Part shown: in pieces, positions 1 to 15,000 of the stretch
How the letters are laid out: each line of letters opens with the position of its first letter
How positions within the stretch are numbered: position 1 is the stretch's first letter
DNA from: Candidatus Omnitrophota bacterium
Lineage (GTDB): Bacteria; Omnitrophota; Gorgyraeia; Gygaellales; Profunditerraquicolaceae
NCBI GenBank assembly: GCA_030018895.1
Contig: JASEHM010000001.1
Span: 1 to 64,000, forward strand
DNA length: 64,000 bases
Direction: 5' to 3'
Notes under the pieces: generated by a model
The model's input: the letters and a program-made list of their open reading frames with translations, nothing else
What the model was told of the DNA's origin: nothing
The model's database searches: none
Made by a program: the position numbers and the translations under genes

Positions 1-54
1 TTCACGGGCATGACAAAAACGGGAGGCGAGAACTTCCGGAAGCTGAACTGTTAC
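1..54 (+). repeat. Right part of composite palindromic repeat (FHGHDKNGRRELPEAELL type)
   Basis: This is the same DNA as the right parts of the elements at 25831-25983 and 45174-45336: a cacgggcatgac block, a ggcgagaactt block, and then the palindrome arm gctgaactgttac at 42-54. It is read in frame by the giant ORF. The left arm lies outside the window. A degenerate remnant of the second repeat family (attgcttcgtcgctccc, near 78-95) follows directly. Confidence 0.75.
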
Positions 55-3000
55 ATAATTCTATAGATTTGGGAGAAATTGCTTCGTCGCTCCCTTCAAT
101 CGCTCCTCGCGTAATAACCCCTTTTATTGCCCATTTAAAAGACGACCATTATGTTTTAGTTACTAAAGTTACTGAACAGGGGGTTTATTATACTGATGAG
201 CATGAGGAAGAATTTATATCTGTTGAGGAATTTCAGAAAGAATTTTCCGGTTATGCATTAGTTACGCGCGAAGCAGCAGGCAGGAAGCAGAACGAATTAT
301 TAGCTGATCAGCAATCCAAGTCCATTTTAGGCGCTAAAAGACAAAGAGGTGCGAATCGGGATATCTCGTCGCTTTATGATTTTTCTCTAGCAGAGGTATC
401 TGGCAATACTTTTGTAAACTTGGCTTTAGCCTATGGAGCGTATAAATTACCTAAGGTTTTAGAGAAGAAAAAGGGTTATAGCAACCGCAAAGCAAGAATT
501 ATTTCATCTGCGGTAATTGGCGGTTTAACAAGCATGTTTTATTCTGGAAAAGAGTTTAGCCGTCAGCAATGGAAACCATTTTTGCATGGAGCAATTACCT
601 CTGCAGCAGTAGCGAGTATTCAGGAACATGGTTATAAGCATAACTGGGATGTAAAAAAGTTTCCTGGGGCAACTAATCTTGTCTCTCAGATTGGCGGGAC
701 ATTAGTTGAGGCAGGCCTTTCTAAGGTAATTGGCGGCTTTGGTATTAAATCTCTAGGTGATAATAAAGGCAACAGGCCGGTTTGGTTAAGTAAAAACGAG
801 TTTAAAAACCCGCGTTCTAATCCTAATATAGATATAGAAACCATTCCTTTTTTTGCTCAAGGGAGTTCTAAGAGATGGATGCCTATAATCGGAGAAGGGG
901 CGAGCCTTTATGCCCAGCATTTAGCAGAAAAAAAATGGGGTTGGAAAAAATATGAGAAGCATCCACGTTTAAAATCCGTTCAGAATGCAGGGGTTTTTAG
1001 TAAGGCAACTACGCAGGCCATTTTGCAGGGACAGGGCTTTTCCGGAAAAACAGGCATGGTTTTGTCTGTGGTTGCAGAATCTTTTATCTCAGGGATAGTT
1101 TCAGCAGGCCTGCAAAACTTAAGCCAGAAAAAAGGAGTTAATTTAGAGCCGCATGAATCAGCAACATTAGGTTTAGCAGTTACTTCTTTTATAACCGGCA
1201 CAGATTTAAAGGAAAATGTAAAAAAGGTAGCGTGCGATTTTGCAAGTATGGGCATGGCTAGTTTAGGCCCGCAAGGCCAGTTGGATTATCAGGCAGTGCC
1301 AGGAGCTGTTTTTAACTCAAACCTGATTGATTTTGGCCGTCAGGCAGCAGGGCTTCCTAATTCCAGCTGGACAAAGGAACAATGGAAGGAATGGACAAAG
1401 ACAAAAAAGACACTTAAAGAACAAGGGTTTGGAGAGCTTTTATTTAATCGTTTTTCCAGCTCTTTACATAATCAGGCAGTAAGTGGTTTAACTACTTCTG
1501 CAATGAACCGTATCCAGCCTCGCCTTATTCAGCCAGTGGCAAGGTTGTTAGAACCTTTAGATCCAACAATGGCAAAATTAACACAACCTATCCAGGCATT
1601 AGGCCTTTCGCGTATAAAATATACTACAAAGAAAGGGGAAGAGGTTGGAAAATATGGGGTTTTGACAAATAATTTTTTACCTAAGGTAGAAGGAAAGGCT
1701 GGAAAAACAGATCCTGAGATAGCAAAGAAGAGTGGGCAGTTTGCAATAACTAAAGGGGAGTATTCTCAAAAGATAGTTTTTTTAAATGAAGGAGAAAATC
1801 CCTTTATTCTTCTTGATCAAGCAAAAGCAACAGGAGTAAATTTCATTCCTGTTACTGACTATCTTTCTGGAGAAAAAAATGCTTCTTTGCATGAGGGGGT
1901 TGTAAAATATGGTGCTTTAGGCAGATTATTTAGTATTTTTGGTTATAAGCCTGATTATTTGGGCAAGCCAGTGGAATGGCAGATAAAAGCAGGAAATGGT
2001 TTTTGGTCAAACAAACCGATTATTAAGGCAGAATTTGGAGAATACCAGGCTACTCTTCCATCTATAAACCGGGAACAAATAGTAGTTCAAGGGGTAATTG
2101 TGCGGGATGTGCGGGGCAAGAATAACGAACTTATTTCCTTCCTTACTTATAAGAATAAAAATGATAAGATAATTGCCGGGGTAAGTATTAATGGCCAGCT
2201 TCAGATTTTAACCTATCTTAAAGGTTTTCAGCTTGACGTCCCAGAGGGATGTGCTGGAAATCCCCTACCTTCTCAAGGTTGGATTAATAAAGGAAAAATA
2301 TCAGTAGGAAAAATATCAAAAGACATAGAACTCACAGGCTATTTCTCCTTTATTATAAATCCTGTACAGACAAATAGACGTAAGTTTCAAGCACAGGCAA
2401 TAGCCACAATCCCTTCAGAATTTTTAGGTATGGCTAAAGAAAAGGATATTGAAAAAATTGAGGTTAATTCAGCTACTTTTGGAGGAAGCGCTAAAGAGCC
2501 TCTGGCGCGTACTTTAGGTACAGCGGACATATTTAGTAAAAGCAAAGAGAATAAAAATGATTTTGTGAATAGAATAGACGTTGATATTATTGCCAATAAG
2601 AAAAATAAGGAAGAGGCTTTTTGGAATGTAAATCAAAAAACGCATACGTATTTTCAGCAAGGAAAAAAAATAGAAGAGAAATACACAGGTTGGATTGCTG
2701 ATCCTGGTGTAGTATTTCAAGATAATTTAGAAGTAAAACGCAAGATTAAACAAGAATTGGAGGCAATAGGTCTGAACAATGTTAATATATATTCAGAGCC
2801 GAACATAGGAGCACATGTCATTCCCGCGAAAGAGGGAATCCAAGCGTCCGTCGGTGACTGGATGCCCGCTTTCGCGGGCATGACATCCGTTCCCCCGTTC
2901 ACTGACATATTACCAGATATTATCAGTAACAGTATCACTGTATACAGTCGTGATTCTAAAGGCGAATATGGAAAAAACCCATTTTTCTTTGGCCAGGAAT

Positions 3001-6000
3001 CAACGCAAGATCCCTCCAGTGGATGGAGCGGCGCTTTTGTTTACGCAGATTTTAAAGGCGGGAACTCCCAAATAATCTATGATTATAACAAAGAAAAAGT
3101 TGATAAATTAATAATCGGCGGCTTAATCAATCAAAATTCTACTGATGTACGTCTTATAATAGGAAGGGAAGACAAAGGCATTGAATTAACCAAGGACAAA
3201 GGAATTATTATATCAGAAGGGAAAACAGGCCTTTTAAAGGCTGTGCTTGATCATTATAATGGTGACAATAAACTGTTGAATCAGGAAATTAATGATTTTA
3301 TTGTTGTTGCTTTGCCTAAACCTAAACAGGGATTTTTGCCAAACGCAATTACCACTCAAGAAAATATTACAGCTGCCTATAATGTTTTTCATTCAAAAAT
3401 TAATCCAAATGAACAAGATGAACAAGCAAAGAGCCAAACAAAATCTATAGAGAATGCACTTGCGCATTTACAGGGTAGTTATAATGAAGGCCTGAAAACA
3501 AAAGTAATTAGCAACTTATCTTCTGCTGATTCTTCAGCCACGATAGGCGTTTTGACTCATCTTTGGACAAGCGATAACTACAATTTTGCTGTTAGTGAAA
3601 TTATTGGTAAGGTTACCTTGTTTAATATCGGCAGTGACTTTAATGTGTACACTGATAATAGTGTTTTGACAGTTAAGGGTTTTGCCCGTCCTTATGATTC
3701 TCGGGTAGGCTTTGACAATACAAGAATCATTAGTACGGTTGAAAAAAAAGACGATGATTACAATGTTGACCGTAAAATAGCCGCACTCTCGGGTTCAGAG
3801 GCAATTAATGAGCCAAAGATGAAACTTTTTGCTGATTTTAAGTTTCCTCTTGAAATGTTAATTTTGAATAACGAGAATAACAAAATCATATCAGCAGGAA
3901 AATTAACAAAAACAATAGAGTTTGTTGCTCGTAAGCTTGAGGGATCTGAAAAAGAAGGTTTTCATGTGACTCAGGATAGTTGGTTTCCTGTTTTGTTGGG
4001 TCACTTATTTAACCGTGACAAAGTTAAAAACTTCACAAAAGAAGAAATAGAAACAGCAAACAAAATGATAAAAGAGTTTAAAGAACAGCATTTTACCGGT
4101 AATATTTATCCCCAAATCAGGTTTTCTACGGATGACAAAGGCAGGCCGGATATATCTACTATATCTACGCTTTTTGTCGCAGGTTTACCTGAATCAATTT
4201 CCGAAGTAAGTGGAAAGAAAATATATGTTCCCTCAGGAGAAAATAAAACCAGCAAAGTAATTACTCTTGGCGGCTTGCTTGGAGATGAAGGCCAATATCA
4301 AGCTTGTTTGACGCCTAGAAATTATATTGCTAATAAAGAGCTCTTAGAAATATCCGGTTTAGCAGAGTCTAATGCCGCAGTATTTTTCCCTACTGTAACA
4401 GGATTTTATGGCCGTATACCTCAAATAGGAGAAGTAGAGAATTTAGTATGGTCAGATAAGAGGCCACAAGGCAATGTTTCTTTAAAAATAATTGAAAACT
4501 CTCCTTTTGAGCCGCTTTTTTGGGGAAAAGGAGGAATGCTTGGTAATGAGAAGCCTTCTGACTTTGGCTATAACAAAGAGATTAAATATCAGCAGTTTAA
4601 CAAGGTTTTAACAGACGCTAGAGTTAATCAGGATGAAAAAAGCGGACATAATGTGCTAATAGGTCTTTATGGCCGTATGCAAGAAGGTAATGCTCAGGAT
4701 AAAATTTTTAATAGCTATAATGCTATTTTTCAACCTTTCTCAAAAGAAAAAAAATATTTTTCCTCCCGGATTATTGACAATACTCCTTACACAGAAAACT
4801 TAAATTTTGCTAGTTTTGAAGGCATTGGTTCTTCAGAAGGAGGCATTAACTGGAATAAGGGAGAGATTGAAACAAGCATATTTGAGGGCAAACAGGAGTT
4901 TATGAGTCAAAAGATTGTCCCTAAGATTATATCCAATATAGTGTTTTTAGACTGGGATATAAAGAATTTTAAGATTGAGAAGGATTTAGCCTCTGGGAAG
5001 AAGAATAAGTCAGAAGGGCCTGTTCTTGATGGTTTTCTTTATCTACGTTTAGCAGAAGCAGAAAAAAAAGGGCTTTTACGCGGGGTTGTTTCTAAACTGA
5101 ATGTAGAAGCAAAAGATGCAGGAGGGTATGCTTTAGCTTCTGGGAAGCTCTGGGAGGGTTTTGATTTCTTTAGCCCATCCGGAGGAGAGATAAATCCTTA
5201 TTTTAGAGGACAAACCTTTTTAACTAACAATGCTGAGTGGCAGGTTAATTGCTGGGATAAAGAATCAGTTGAAGGGTTCAAAGATGGTAAGGGTAAAATT
5301 AATCATATAAAAACAAACTCGGATAAGAAATTCACTGGTATTGATTTTGCAAATAAAGGGATTAAGCTTATTGATAGTGCTTTTCTGGCTCTTTACATAG
5401 GCGAGGCTAAGAAAATTAAGTTTAGTGCAACAGGAGAACTTACCTTAGGCAAGGATACAAATTATGCCTTAAGTTTGTGGATAAATAATACTAATAAAAA
5501 GATAAGTAAGTTTTTGAACAATGTTAATAAGGGTTTAGGGTATCAGCTTGTTGTTAACCCTAAAACCAGAGATTTGGCAATAGGTAATACCCCCGAAAGC
5601 ATTCCTTTTATCAAAGATGAAAAAATTAATCCGAAAATTTTTGAGAATTTCGCTTTTTCAATTATAGAAGAGGGAAAGATTAAAATCAGCAGAAATTTTG
5701 GGATTAATAATAAGGAAACAAGAGATATTATTCCTTTAGAAAAAACAAAAAATATCGCAAGCCTAACATCAGGTAGTATTCTTCCTTGGTATAAGGGAAT
5801 AAGGCAGATTCCGATTACTGCAGGGTATAATGATATTGCCATAAAGATTGATTCTTCTGGCTCAGGTAGTAAACCTTCTACTTCTAATAAATTAGCCAAT
5901 AGCTATTTTGAAATAGATCATGTTGCCCAGATTACTGAAACTGCAAATGAAGGAAAATACGGAAAGATAGGAGTGGTTAAAAAAGGGGAAAAACTTCATT

Positions 6001-9000
6001 TTTCGTTAGTTACAGAAGAAGGCAAGGTTAAACTGTTTGATTTTGCTTATAAGATTGTTCCTGGGTTTGAGGGGGTAAATGTTAATCTTCCTCGGCCGGA
6101 ATACTTTGGCCGTAAGGAAGAAAATGACATTGCTGTGCGGACAAATGGAGGAGAGTTTCTCAAATACGCTTCGGATGTATATATGAATAAAGGAAGAGCC
6201 AATGCCAATGGAGAGTGGAAGTTCTATGGGCATCGTCTGATAAAAATAAAAACGACTACGGATTCTTCTATTTTAGGGGCAGACAAAGATAATGCTGTTT
6301 CCCGACAGAATCGTTCCATAATCTTTAAAGATGATGAAGGGAAATTTGAAGTGAAAGGGATTGTGCCGGTTTATAAGAAATGGGGAGGCGATGTTGAGAA
6401 TATTGGCACAATTGAACAATTACAAGACTCAAGCGGCCTGAAATGGAAGCGCTTAACAGGAAACATAGCTAAGTATTTAACTGCGGATAGTCAAAAAAAC
6501 TATAGCTGTAAAGGAAAATGGCAGGTACAATTTCCTGCTATTCTTTTAGAGAAAACAGACGATAATAAATATAATATTACAGGGGTGCAAATGCTGGTTG
6601 GCAAGGGAGGAGCTCCTTATAAGCTTCCTTCTGCGTCTTTGTCTGAAGGCAAAAAAGTAGGAAAACGGGCTGACAAAGCTGACAAAAAGGAATTAATAAC
6701 CACGCTTCGGGGTTTAGGCAGAGATATTGTTGAGCTTCCTAGAGGAAGTTATAGCATAAGGCTTGAGAATAAAGATAATAAATTTTCTTTAGGTAACCTT
6801 GATTATTCAGAATTAGGCACAATGAAAATAATTTTCCAGAAAAACTTAGCCATTCCGCATAATCAAAATGAGGTTTCTTATTTTTATCCTAAAAATAGCA
6901 AAGGAGAGGTAGTTTTGCATTACTTAGGAGACAGCCCTGTTGTAGAAGGTGTTCAAGGCGTTAAAGATCTGGTTCATATTAAGCATGATTCTTCCCAAAA
7001 CACAGGGAATATAATACAGACATCTTATCTGGGTTTAAAACCGGAAGAAGTTTTGAAATTAATAAAAGAGAATCCAAGTGCACTAATTAAGGTAGGTAAA
7101 TTTGGAGGAATTAAATCCGGGGAAAAAGCAGAAATTACCTGGATTAAAATGAGTAAAAATAACCTTCAAGGGGCGTATGATCCCAATGCCCCTTCTGAGA
7201 TTGTTTTCGTAGATGGCAATTCCAAGGGAATTTATATAACTCCCCAGGGAGTAACAATTTCTTCTCTTGCGGAAAAAATAGAGATAAATGGCAAAAAAGT
7301 TGAAGATATATCTCCTGTTGGTGTATATTTTTATCGAGATGAAAAAGGGCAAAAAGGATTTTACTCCTGGGGTCCTTTAGGGACAAAAGAAATTAGAATG
7401 TTGAAAGACGGAGAATTTAAATATTATACTATTCTTCCTGACGGCAGAAAGATTAATGGGCGGATAAATCCTAATCTTTTTAGTTTAGAAAATGCCAGCC
7501 TGATTAGTTTTTCCTCAGGTCAACTTGCTTTTGTCTATCAGGGGAAATTTTTTGTAGGAGAGGAAGAAATAAAGGCTTTAAATAAACTTCCCCAAGGAGT
7601 TTTAAATACAATTTTAAATGGACAGCAAACCCAGAAGATGTTTTCTGAATATGTCAAGGGGATTAAGGAAGCAGGAAACCCCAAAAAAGCAGAAGAGCTT
7701 AACAAGCATTTATTGTTTAGGGGTGGGGCTATTATAGACGATGAAAACCGAGATAAAGAAGCATTAGGGTTTGATATTTTTAGCCAGGAAATTAAGCAAA
7801 AAAGATTTAAAGATTTAGGAATATCTAAAAAAGATGAAGCTTGGCTGAGAAAAGAAGCTACTGAGCGTTTGCAAGGTTTAAGCCCGGAAAGTAAAGAATA
7901 TAAATACGGATACAGTAAGCTCTTTTCTGAATTTACCAATAAATGCGGCAAGCAGATGCTCGCTAAAGGATTTGTTCCTTTGGCTGTAGTTGATGATGCA
8001 GTAACTTGGGCTGATGCAGGAGTAGGGGTAGGGGCAACTGCGCTTGTTGTTACGGGTTGTGTTTTTGCGGCTCCTGTGATACTAGCGGGAGGGGCGGTAG
8101 GGGCGGTAGGGACAATACTTATAGGAACAGGCGTGAGTATAATAACAGGACTTGCAAATGCGGAATTGTTAAAATACTATACCACAGGCACGCACTTAGA
8201 CTTTCTCGATGGCGGCATTGTAGCTGGCCTATCAGTTATTCCTGGAGGAGGAGTAGTAGGCCGGCTTGCTGCTCCTGCAGTAAAACAGTTTACTAACTTG
8301 ATACGGCCACTAGGAGGAATTTTAGAAAAAGCAAAGTGGGTTCCTGTTATAGGAAAAGCTTTAGGAAAATTAAAAGAAAAAGTTTCTCCTGTTACTGAGA
8401 TAGGACAGAACATAGCGCAACACACTCCACAGGGCCTAAAAATCGGGCTTAAGGCTATTTCCTCTCCGTCTTCAATGGCTTATATTTCTTATCAAACAGG
8501 CAATATAGCAAAGATTACTACTTCTCCTTCTGTCTATTATTTAGATGGCCAGGTATATATCCCGGATAAACATAGGGCATTCCGGCCTTTAGGCTTCGGA
8601 CAAGGAACATTTGCCTTAGCCACAGGTTATGTCTTAGGCGGGACCGGGCCCTTGGCAAGGGGAATTAGCACAACAGGAATTCCCGTAATAAGTAAGGTGG
8701 TATCTCAGGGATTGTTATGGGGTACGACTTCTACAATTGTAAGAACAGCAGGCCAATGTTTTCAAGGCAATGGCGCCAGACTTACAGCTGATGACATTGC
8801 AGGATTTTATTGGGATGGTTTTAAAAGCGGTATGATATTTGGCGGTATTTTTGCAGTGGGTTCTGGAGTAAGTAGATTAGGCGCTTTAGCCAAAAATCCT
8901 TTAACAAGTTCAACCATAGGGACAATAAGTCAATTCGGCGTTTTAGTTAACAAGTATCCTTTAATAAGCTCAACCATAGGAGGCGCAGTAGGATTTCCAT

Positions 9001-12000
9001 TAGCTAAGACAGTTATAGAAAGCGGATTTTCTTTAGACAACCTCTATTCTAATTATTCTGATCCTGTTAATTATCTTAGAGGAGCAATTATTGGCGCAGG
9101 AATAGGTTTTGGGTATGGAAATTATACTGGCATAGGCAAGGGTTTATTAAAATCATTAGGCGCGGGTGTGCTTAAGAATGGCAATTTCTTTAGCCGGGGA
9201 CTCTATGGCGGGTCCGTAGGACTGGCAACAGGCATGACAGGAAATGTTTTACAGGGAAATTATATAGGAAAGGATCATTTGGGAATAAAGCTAGCAGTAG
9301 ATAGCGCAGGGTATTTTCTGATAGGAGGTTTAACTGCGGCATATTTAGGTGGACAAGGTAAAAATATTGTTAAAGAATTAGCTGGAACAGAAGCTAGGGA
9401 AATAAAAGTGTTTCATACCTTTAAGCTTAAACCTGCTGTTGGCACAGAGCTTCTTTATAATCAGGCTTTGGCTGGCGCTATTGAATGGACTTTGGTTAGC
9501 CCTGCATTTACTGCAGGCGGCGCTTTTTGGGAAGGGTTAAAGGGAAGTTGGAAATATTATGGTAAGGAATTAAGCGCAAAAGATGAAAAGCTATTTAAGA
9601 ATTTTGTTTGGTGGCAACCCGGGACATGGGTAATGCAGGTTCCAAGTGAAGATGGAGGGTATGGATTTAAGAATTTAACCTGGGGAAGCGTACTTGAGTC
9701 TGCAATTGCAGGGCCAGAATCAGGTTTATGGATGAAGCCAATGTTTGGGGTGTTTCAGACAAAAGGGAACAATCCGGTTATAGGAGAAGGAGGAATAATC
9801 CGCAAAATTATAAATGTAACAACTTGGGGAGGTGCAAAGGTAGCTGACAAGTGGAAATCTGTAGGGAGAATAGCTGAGAAGGCATTCAAGATCAGCCTTA
9901 AACCAGGAGAAAGTTTTAGCGAACGATTTGTTTCCAGCAGGGCTTATTCTGCGCTTGCAGCTCAGTCTGTTTTTTCATCTCTCTGGAAACAAGGATTAAA
10001 AACAAAAGCTGTAATAAATGGTTTAACGCCTTTTGTTAGCTGGATTGATTCTTCGGTAATCTGGATGCCGGGGTTTGTTACTGGCATTGGGGCTGGTATA
10101 GATATGGCTGACAAAGCAGCTGCAAAATCTGTTGGTGTTTATAAGGTTAGTCCTCAGGAAACTGAACAGGGAACTGTTTATTCCCGCACAGGCTATGTAC
10201 CAGAAGGAATAAAGTCTTATGTTAACTGGCTGTTATTTTTTATGATTCCTTCTTATGAGCCTTCTTTAAAAGAAAGATTAGGCAAAGCCTTGTCCTCTCC
10301 AGAAAAAGATAATTTTTATAGCTTAATGAACGCAATCAGAGAATCTGGCGCTGGCTCATTAGAGAACGTAGTAAAAAAGAGCCAGATTTATACTTCTTTT
10401 GAGCAGACTAATCAAGAACTAATACAAAGGATATTAAAGAAGACTTTTAAACTTAGTGAGGAAGATGTAAAAACAATTGCAGAAAGCGGTCCAGACTACG
10501 TAGATGTATTACCTATATTAGAACAATCCGTAGGTAAAGTAAAAATAGATACCATAAAAGATTTTTTAAGCAAGTTCCAAAGCGCGCAGGAGAATTATAA
10601 CCGAACAGATGAAAATAATAAAAATATTCAGGATGCGGAAAAAGATATTAATGAAGCGTTAAATATTGCCGCAAAACAGCAGGATACAACGTTTAATTCT
10701 GCTGAAAAAACAAAAGCCCGCAAAATTCTCAAAGATGTTTTAGGCAATTTTGAGGTTTTACCTAAGCAGACTTATGAAAATTTAAATCTGATTAGAGATA
10801 GTATAGCGAGAGGCACTGGGTTAAGGGGAGTTTTAGCGATGTCTTTGGATTCAGCGCTGAAATTAATGGAAGATTGTGCTACTCATAAAAAATTGAATAA
10901 TATTAAATCCGGCAATCCCAGGGAATTTGAATTTAAATTTGGCGGAGATTTAATAAAGTTAGAATTAGCAGTTACTAACGACCTTATTAATAAAGCTACG
11001 GATATAATTAAAGAGAGGCTGCGCTTAAAAGGAGAGTTTAAAATAGATTTTAAGCAAAAGTTAACTGAGATTAAAAAGTTCTTTAACCGTATTTTAGAGA
11101 AAGATATTCCCAATGAAAAATTGCGTCAGGCAGAAGTAGAAGGCTTGATGATTAAAGTTGACTTCTTAAAGGAAGCTCAGAGCAAAGCAGAAAATAAAGA
11201 CACAAGAGAATATAATAAAGAATACTGGAAAGCAGAAATAGCAGTACAATCAGCATATCTTGAAGGAAGGCCTTTTGAGAGCAAAGACGTTTTAAAAAAA
11301 GCTGTTTCAAAGGCGATTAAAGAATGCGCTAAAGGGGAATCCAATGAGTTGAAGGAGTTAGTAAATAAGATTAGCCAGCGGTATTTTGGAGTTGAGATAG
11401 AAGAAGGAAAAATAAAGGCGTTTTTGGAAAAGGTTTTACTAGATCATGTAAAAGAAAATGGCGCGCATAAGCCAATAGAAGAAGTTGGGGATATTTTGGA
11501 AATGTTTGAAGCAGGGCATCTCCATGTGTCAGAGAAAATAGGCATTGAGGCATTACGTGGACTTTTAGAGAAGCATAATCTTACCAGAGTTTCAAAAGAT
11601 GCTGAAAAATTAATGAAATTAGAAGAATTAATAAAAAAAGATAAAAAAGAACTAAGTGAAGAAGAAAAAGAATTAATAGAAAATGAGCGGGTTAAAAGAG
11701 GAATAAACAGATCTAATACTTGGAACAAGTCTATATACAAAGAATGGCAAAAAATTAGCGAAGAAATCAGCAAAGAACCTACCATCACCATAAAGTCCAA
11801 GGGTAAAGAAGTAATGCTTTTGGTTCCTGTTTTAGCGCGGCTTTCTCCTAAGATTGGCCATATGTATAACTTACGCTATGTTAGGGAAGTAATAAATGGC
11901 TATAAAGAAATTCTCAGTAAGGTAGAAATTAAAGCAGGATTTGAAAATAAAAATGAAAAAGAAGTTTTGGAGTTTAAAAAAGACAATTTATCTAAAAAAG

Positions 12001-15000
12001 AACTTAAAAAAATGGGTATCTTTTTGGATAAAATAAATAAATATTTAGAGAAAACTGCAGAACAAAATGATAAACCTTTAGAGTTATTAAAGGAGATTCA
12101 AAATAAAGAAATAGAAGATTGTGTGGCTTTGGTTATGGCTGATTATTTTAACTTTGCAAAACAAAAACTCGAGAGTCTTGGGAAAAAATTTAGTCCAGAG
12201 ATTGCTGTAGGCCAATTAAAAATGATTCTTGGGTTTCAAGAAGGATTTAATGTTCATCAAAAGGCAGGAGGCGCTAAAAGTGATGCGTTTTTGGTGGAAA
12301 TGGTAATAAATAATCTTTTAGGGAGACAGAACGGAAGCATCCCAAATCAAATTTTAATAGCAAAATGCTCTGTTGAGCAAAAAGGCATTATTGAAGACAA
12401 CAAAGGTAATGTGCAAATGAAAAAGTTTGTAGAACGTTATGATCTTAGATTAGAAGATGGAGATAAGCTTTCTTTATCCAATGGCATAGATCGAGGATTG
12501 ACAAACGCTTTAAATACAGGGAAGAAAATTGTGGTATTTAGCATGGAAAATTTCGGGCATTTAAGAAATAAGCTGAAGGAAACGAGTTTGCAGGACGCTA
12601 TTTGTAATCAGGATGTAGTTAGATTTGATGAATTTCACATACCTTTTTCTGATAAAGCTACCTTTATTCTTTCTGATCAGGAAACAGCAGCGCTTCAGGG
12701 AAAGTTTATTATAAGAGCAGAAGATGCGCATAAGAAGCTTACTAAGGTACTTAAAGAAGGAAAGTTGAAAGAAATCAAAAATCCTGAAGATGCAATAGAA
12801 AATAATGATAAAGAAGCATTAATTCTTCTTGATAGCCAGGGAAAATTCCTTGGTTTAACCCGGAAAGCAGTAGGTGATTTAAAACCGCTTGGAATAACTG
12901 AGGCTGAGATAAGCGCGTTTTTTACTGCCCGGGACCAGAATAGGTGGACGTTAACAGAGACGGGAGATAAGATTATTCCTAAAGGCGCGAGAGGCACTGC
13001 TGAAAACTCAAAGATTTTTAGCGACAGATATTTTCTGGCTGCGGTGTATGCTAAAATAAAGACAGAAGGAGCAGGTATTTTAAATAGTAAAGGAGAAAAG
13101 ATTCAGCTGGATAATAAAAAATTAGAGATAATAAAAAACAATTTAAAGGTTTCAGCAGCTTCTTCCCATGCAACATTATCTGAGGTCCTGCGATTTAAAC
13201 AAGGCGCTTCAGTGTTAGGCGCTTCTGGAACAATTGAGACACTTGAGTCTATGTTGCTTTTTAATTTAGGCAAAGGCATAGTTGTTGCCAGTGAAACTAA
13301 GGATTTAACAAGCGCAGAAGTAAAGAAAGTTGCGGATTTAGAAAAAGGCTATAAGGAGATAGAGAATTTGTTAAAATCAAGCACAAGCACTATAGTTTTT
13401 GTAAAGGATACCAAAGTAATGGAGGAGTTAATTCAAAGGGTAGGGTTATTGCAAGGAAGGAAGATTAAAATTATAAATGAACATACTACGGATAAAGAAA
13501 TAAAGAAAATCGAGCAGGATATAGGCAAAAAGAAAAATAAGAATTGGATTGTCATTTCTAATCAGCGCGGAGCAACAGGCATAGATTACCAGGGAAATTT
13601 TGATGTAGTGGTATTTGACGGGCATAACTGGAGCAATTCGGATTTATTGCAAGCAATTAATCGGAACTTAAGAAGCGTTGACGCAGTAGGAGAGAGAAAA
13701 GTTTTGTTTGAAAGTAAAAAGTTATTGTCAGAAAAGAATATCCCTGGGGAGACATGGAAAGAGTTAACAGAGAGAGTTAAGCTGGACAATAACTTAGCAA
13801 AAGACCCAGATAAAGCAGGCTTGGATTACAGCGCCCGGATGAGAGATGCTTTGGAGATTTCAGAGTCTTTGGTATTCCAGATTGGCGAAGCAGCGCTTTC
13901 GCGCGGTTTAATTGAACATCTAAAAAAGATGTATGATCTGGCGCAAACCAGCAACGAGACATTGCAGGCAAATAAAATTGAAGAACTGCTTAAGGAAGCA
14001 ATTAAGTATGAGGAAAGATATCATCTGGAATTGGCAGATATTGGACAAAAACCCGAAAATAGGGTAAAGGCTGCATTGCAAAATGCGGCGAATAAAATAA
14101 AAGAAACTATGAATAAAATTAAGGAAGATACAGATATGCCTGGTTCTATTAAAACGTATGCCAGCGAAGTTCTTAGTGAAATTGATTTTATCTTAACTAA
14201 TGAAGGTTATAACGCCATATCTCCTAATTATAATTGGTCATTGCAGAATGCAGTAAGTCTTTTAGGCGTGGCTCGGGTAGCTAAAAGATTGGATTTCCTT
14301 AAAAATATCTATACTGAAGAGATTAAGAATTCTAGTGTTAATTCATATAGCGCTGTTATACAGATGGTAGAACATGCAATAAACAATGAATCTGGCGCAT
14401 CTAAGAAAGGAAAGGCAAAATTGCCTTTAGAAGGCAGGCAGGAAATTTTAAGAAATGCTGAACATTTAAGAAATATGTCTAATGGTTCCAGAGGAGCTCC
14501 TCTGGCAAGGCAGACTCTCATTGATTCCATTTTAAAATATATCCCTGCCTCAAGTTCAGGCTATAATACGCTTAATCTAAGCAGCATCATAAATAATCAG
14601 TTTGTCCCGTCTCAGAACAGCCAATTTAATCCTATAAATGCTAATTATACAACCTTAGAGGATTATCAAAAGTTAGTTAGTCTCATAAATACAATAATAA
14701 ATTCTGAAGCAATAAAAGAAATACCATCCTTAGATACTGCCCCGATTAATCGATATGCTATTGCTGATGCATTAGTTTCATTAGTTAATCCTAATCATAC
14801 GTATTCTTCATTAAACAGTGCTTTAGATACCTATAATTTACTTACAAAAGGAGCGCAAAATGCTTTGAATACCGCCATTACATCCAATTCGTTTGTATTA
14901 AATATATTTTTAGCCCAGCACCAGGATGTTTTAGATGATTTAACCGACCTTGAGAAATATAGATATGCTACTGATGCCTTTAGATCTGTTATCACCAAAG

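Noticed and set aside
8057..8296. Plus-strand 79-codon ORF in another frame
   Set aside because: Cys/Arg/Gly-rich wrong-phase reading of the Gly/Ala-rich region, without a ribosome binding site.
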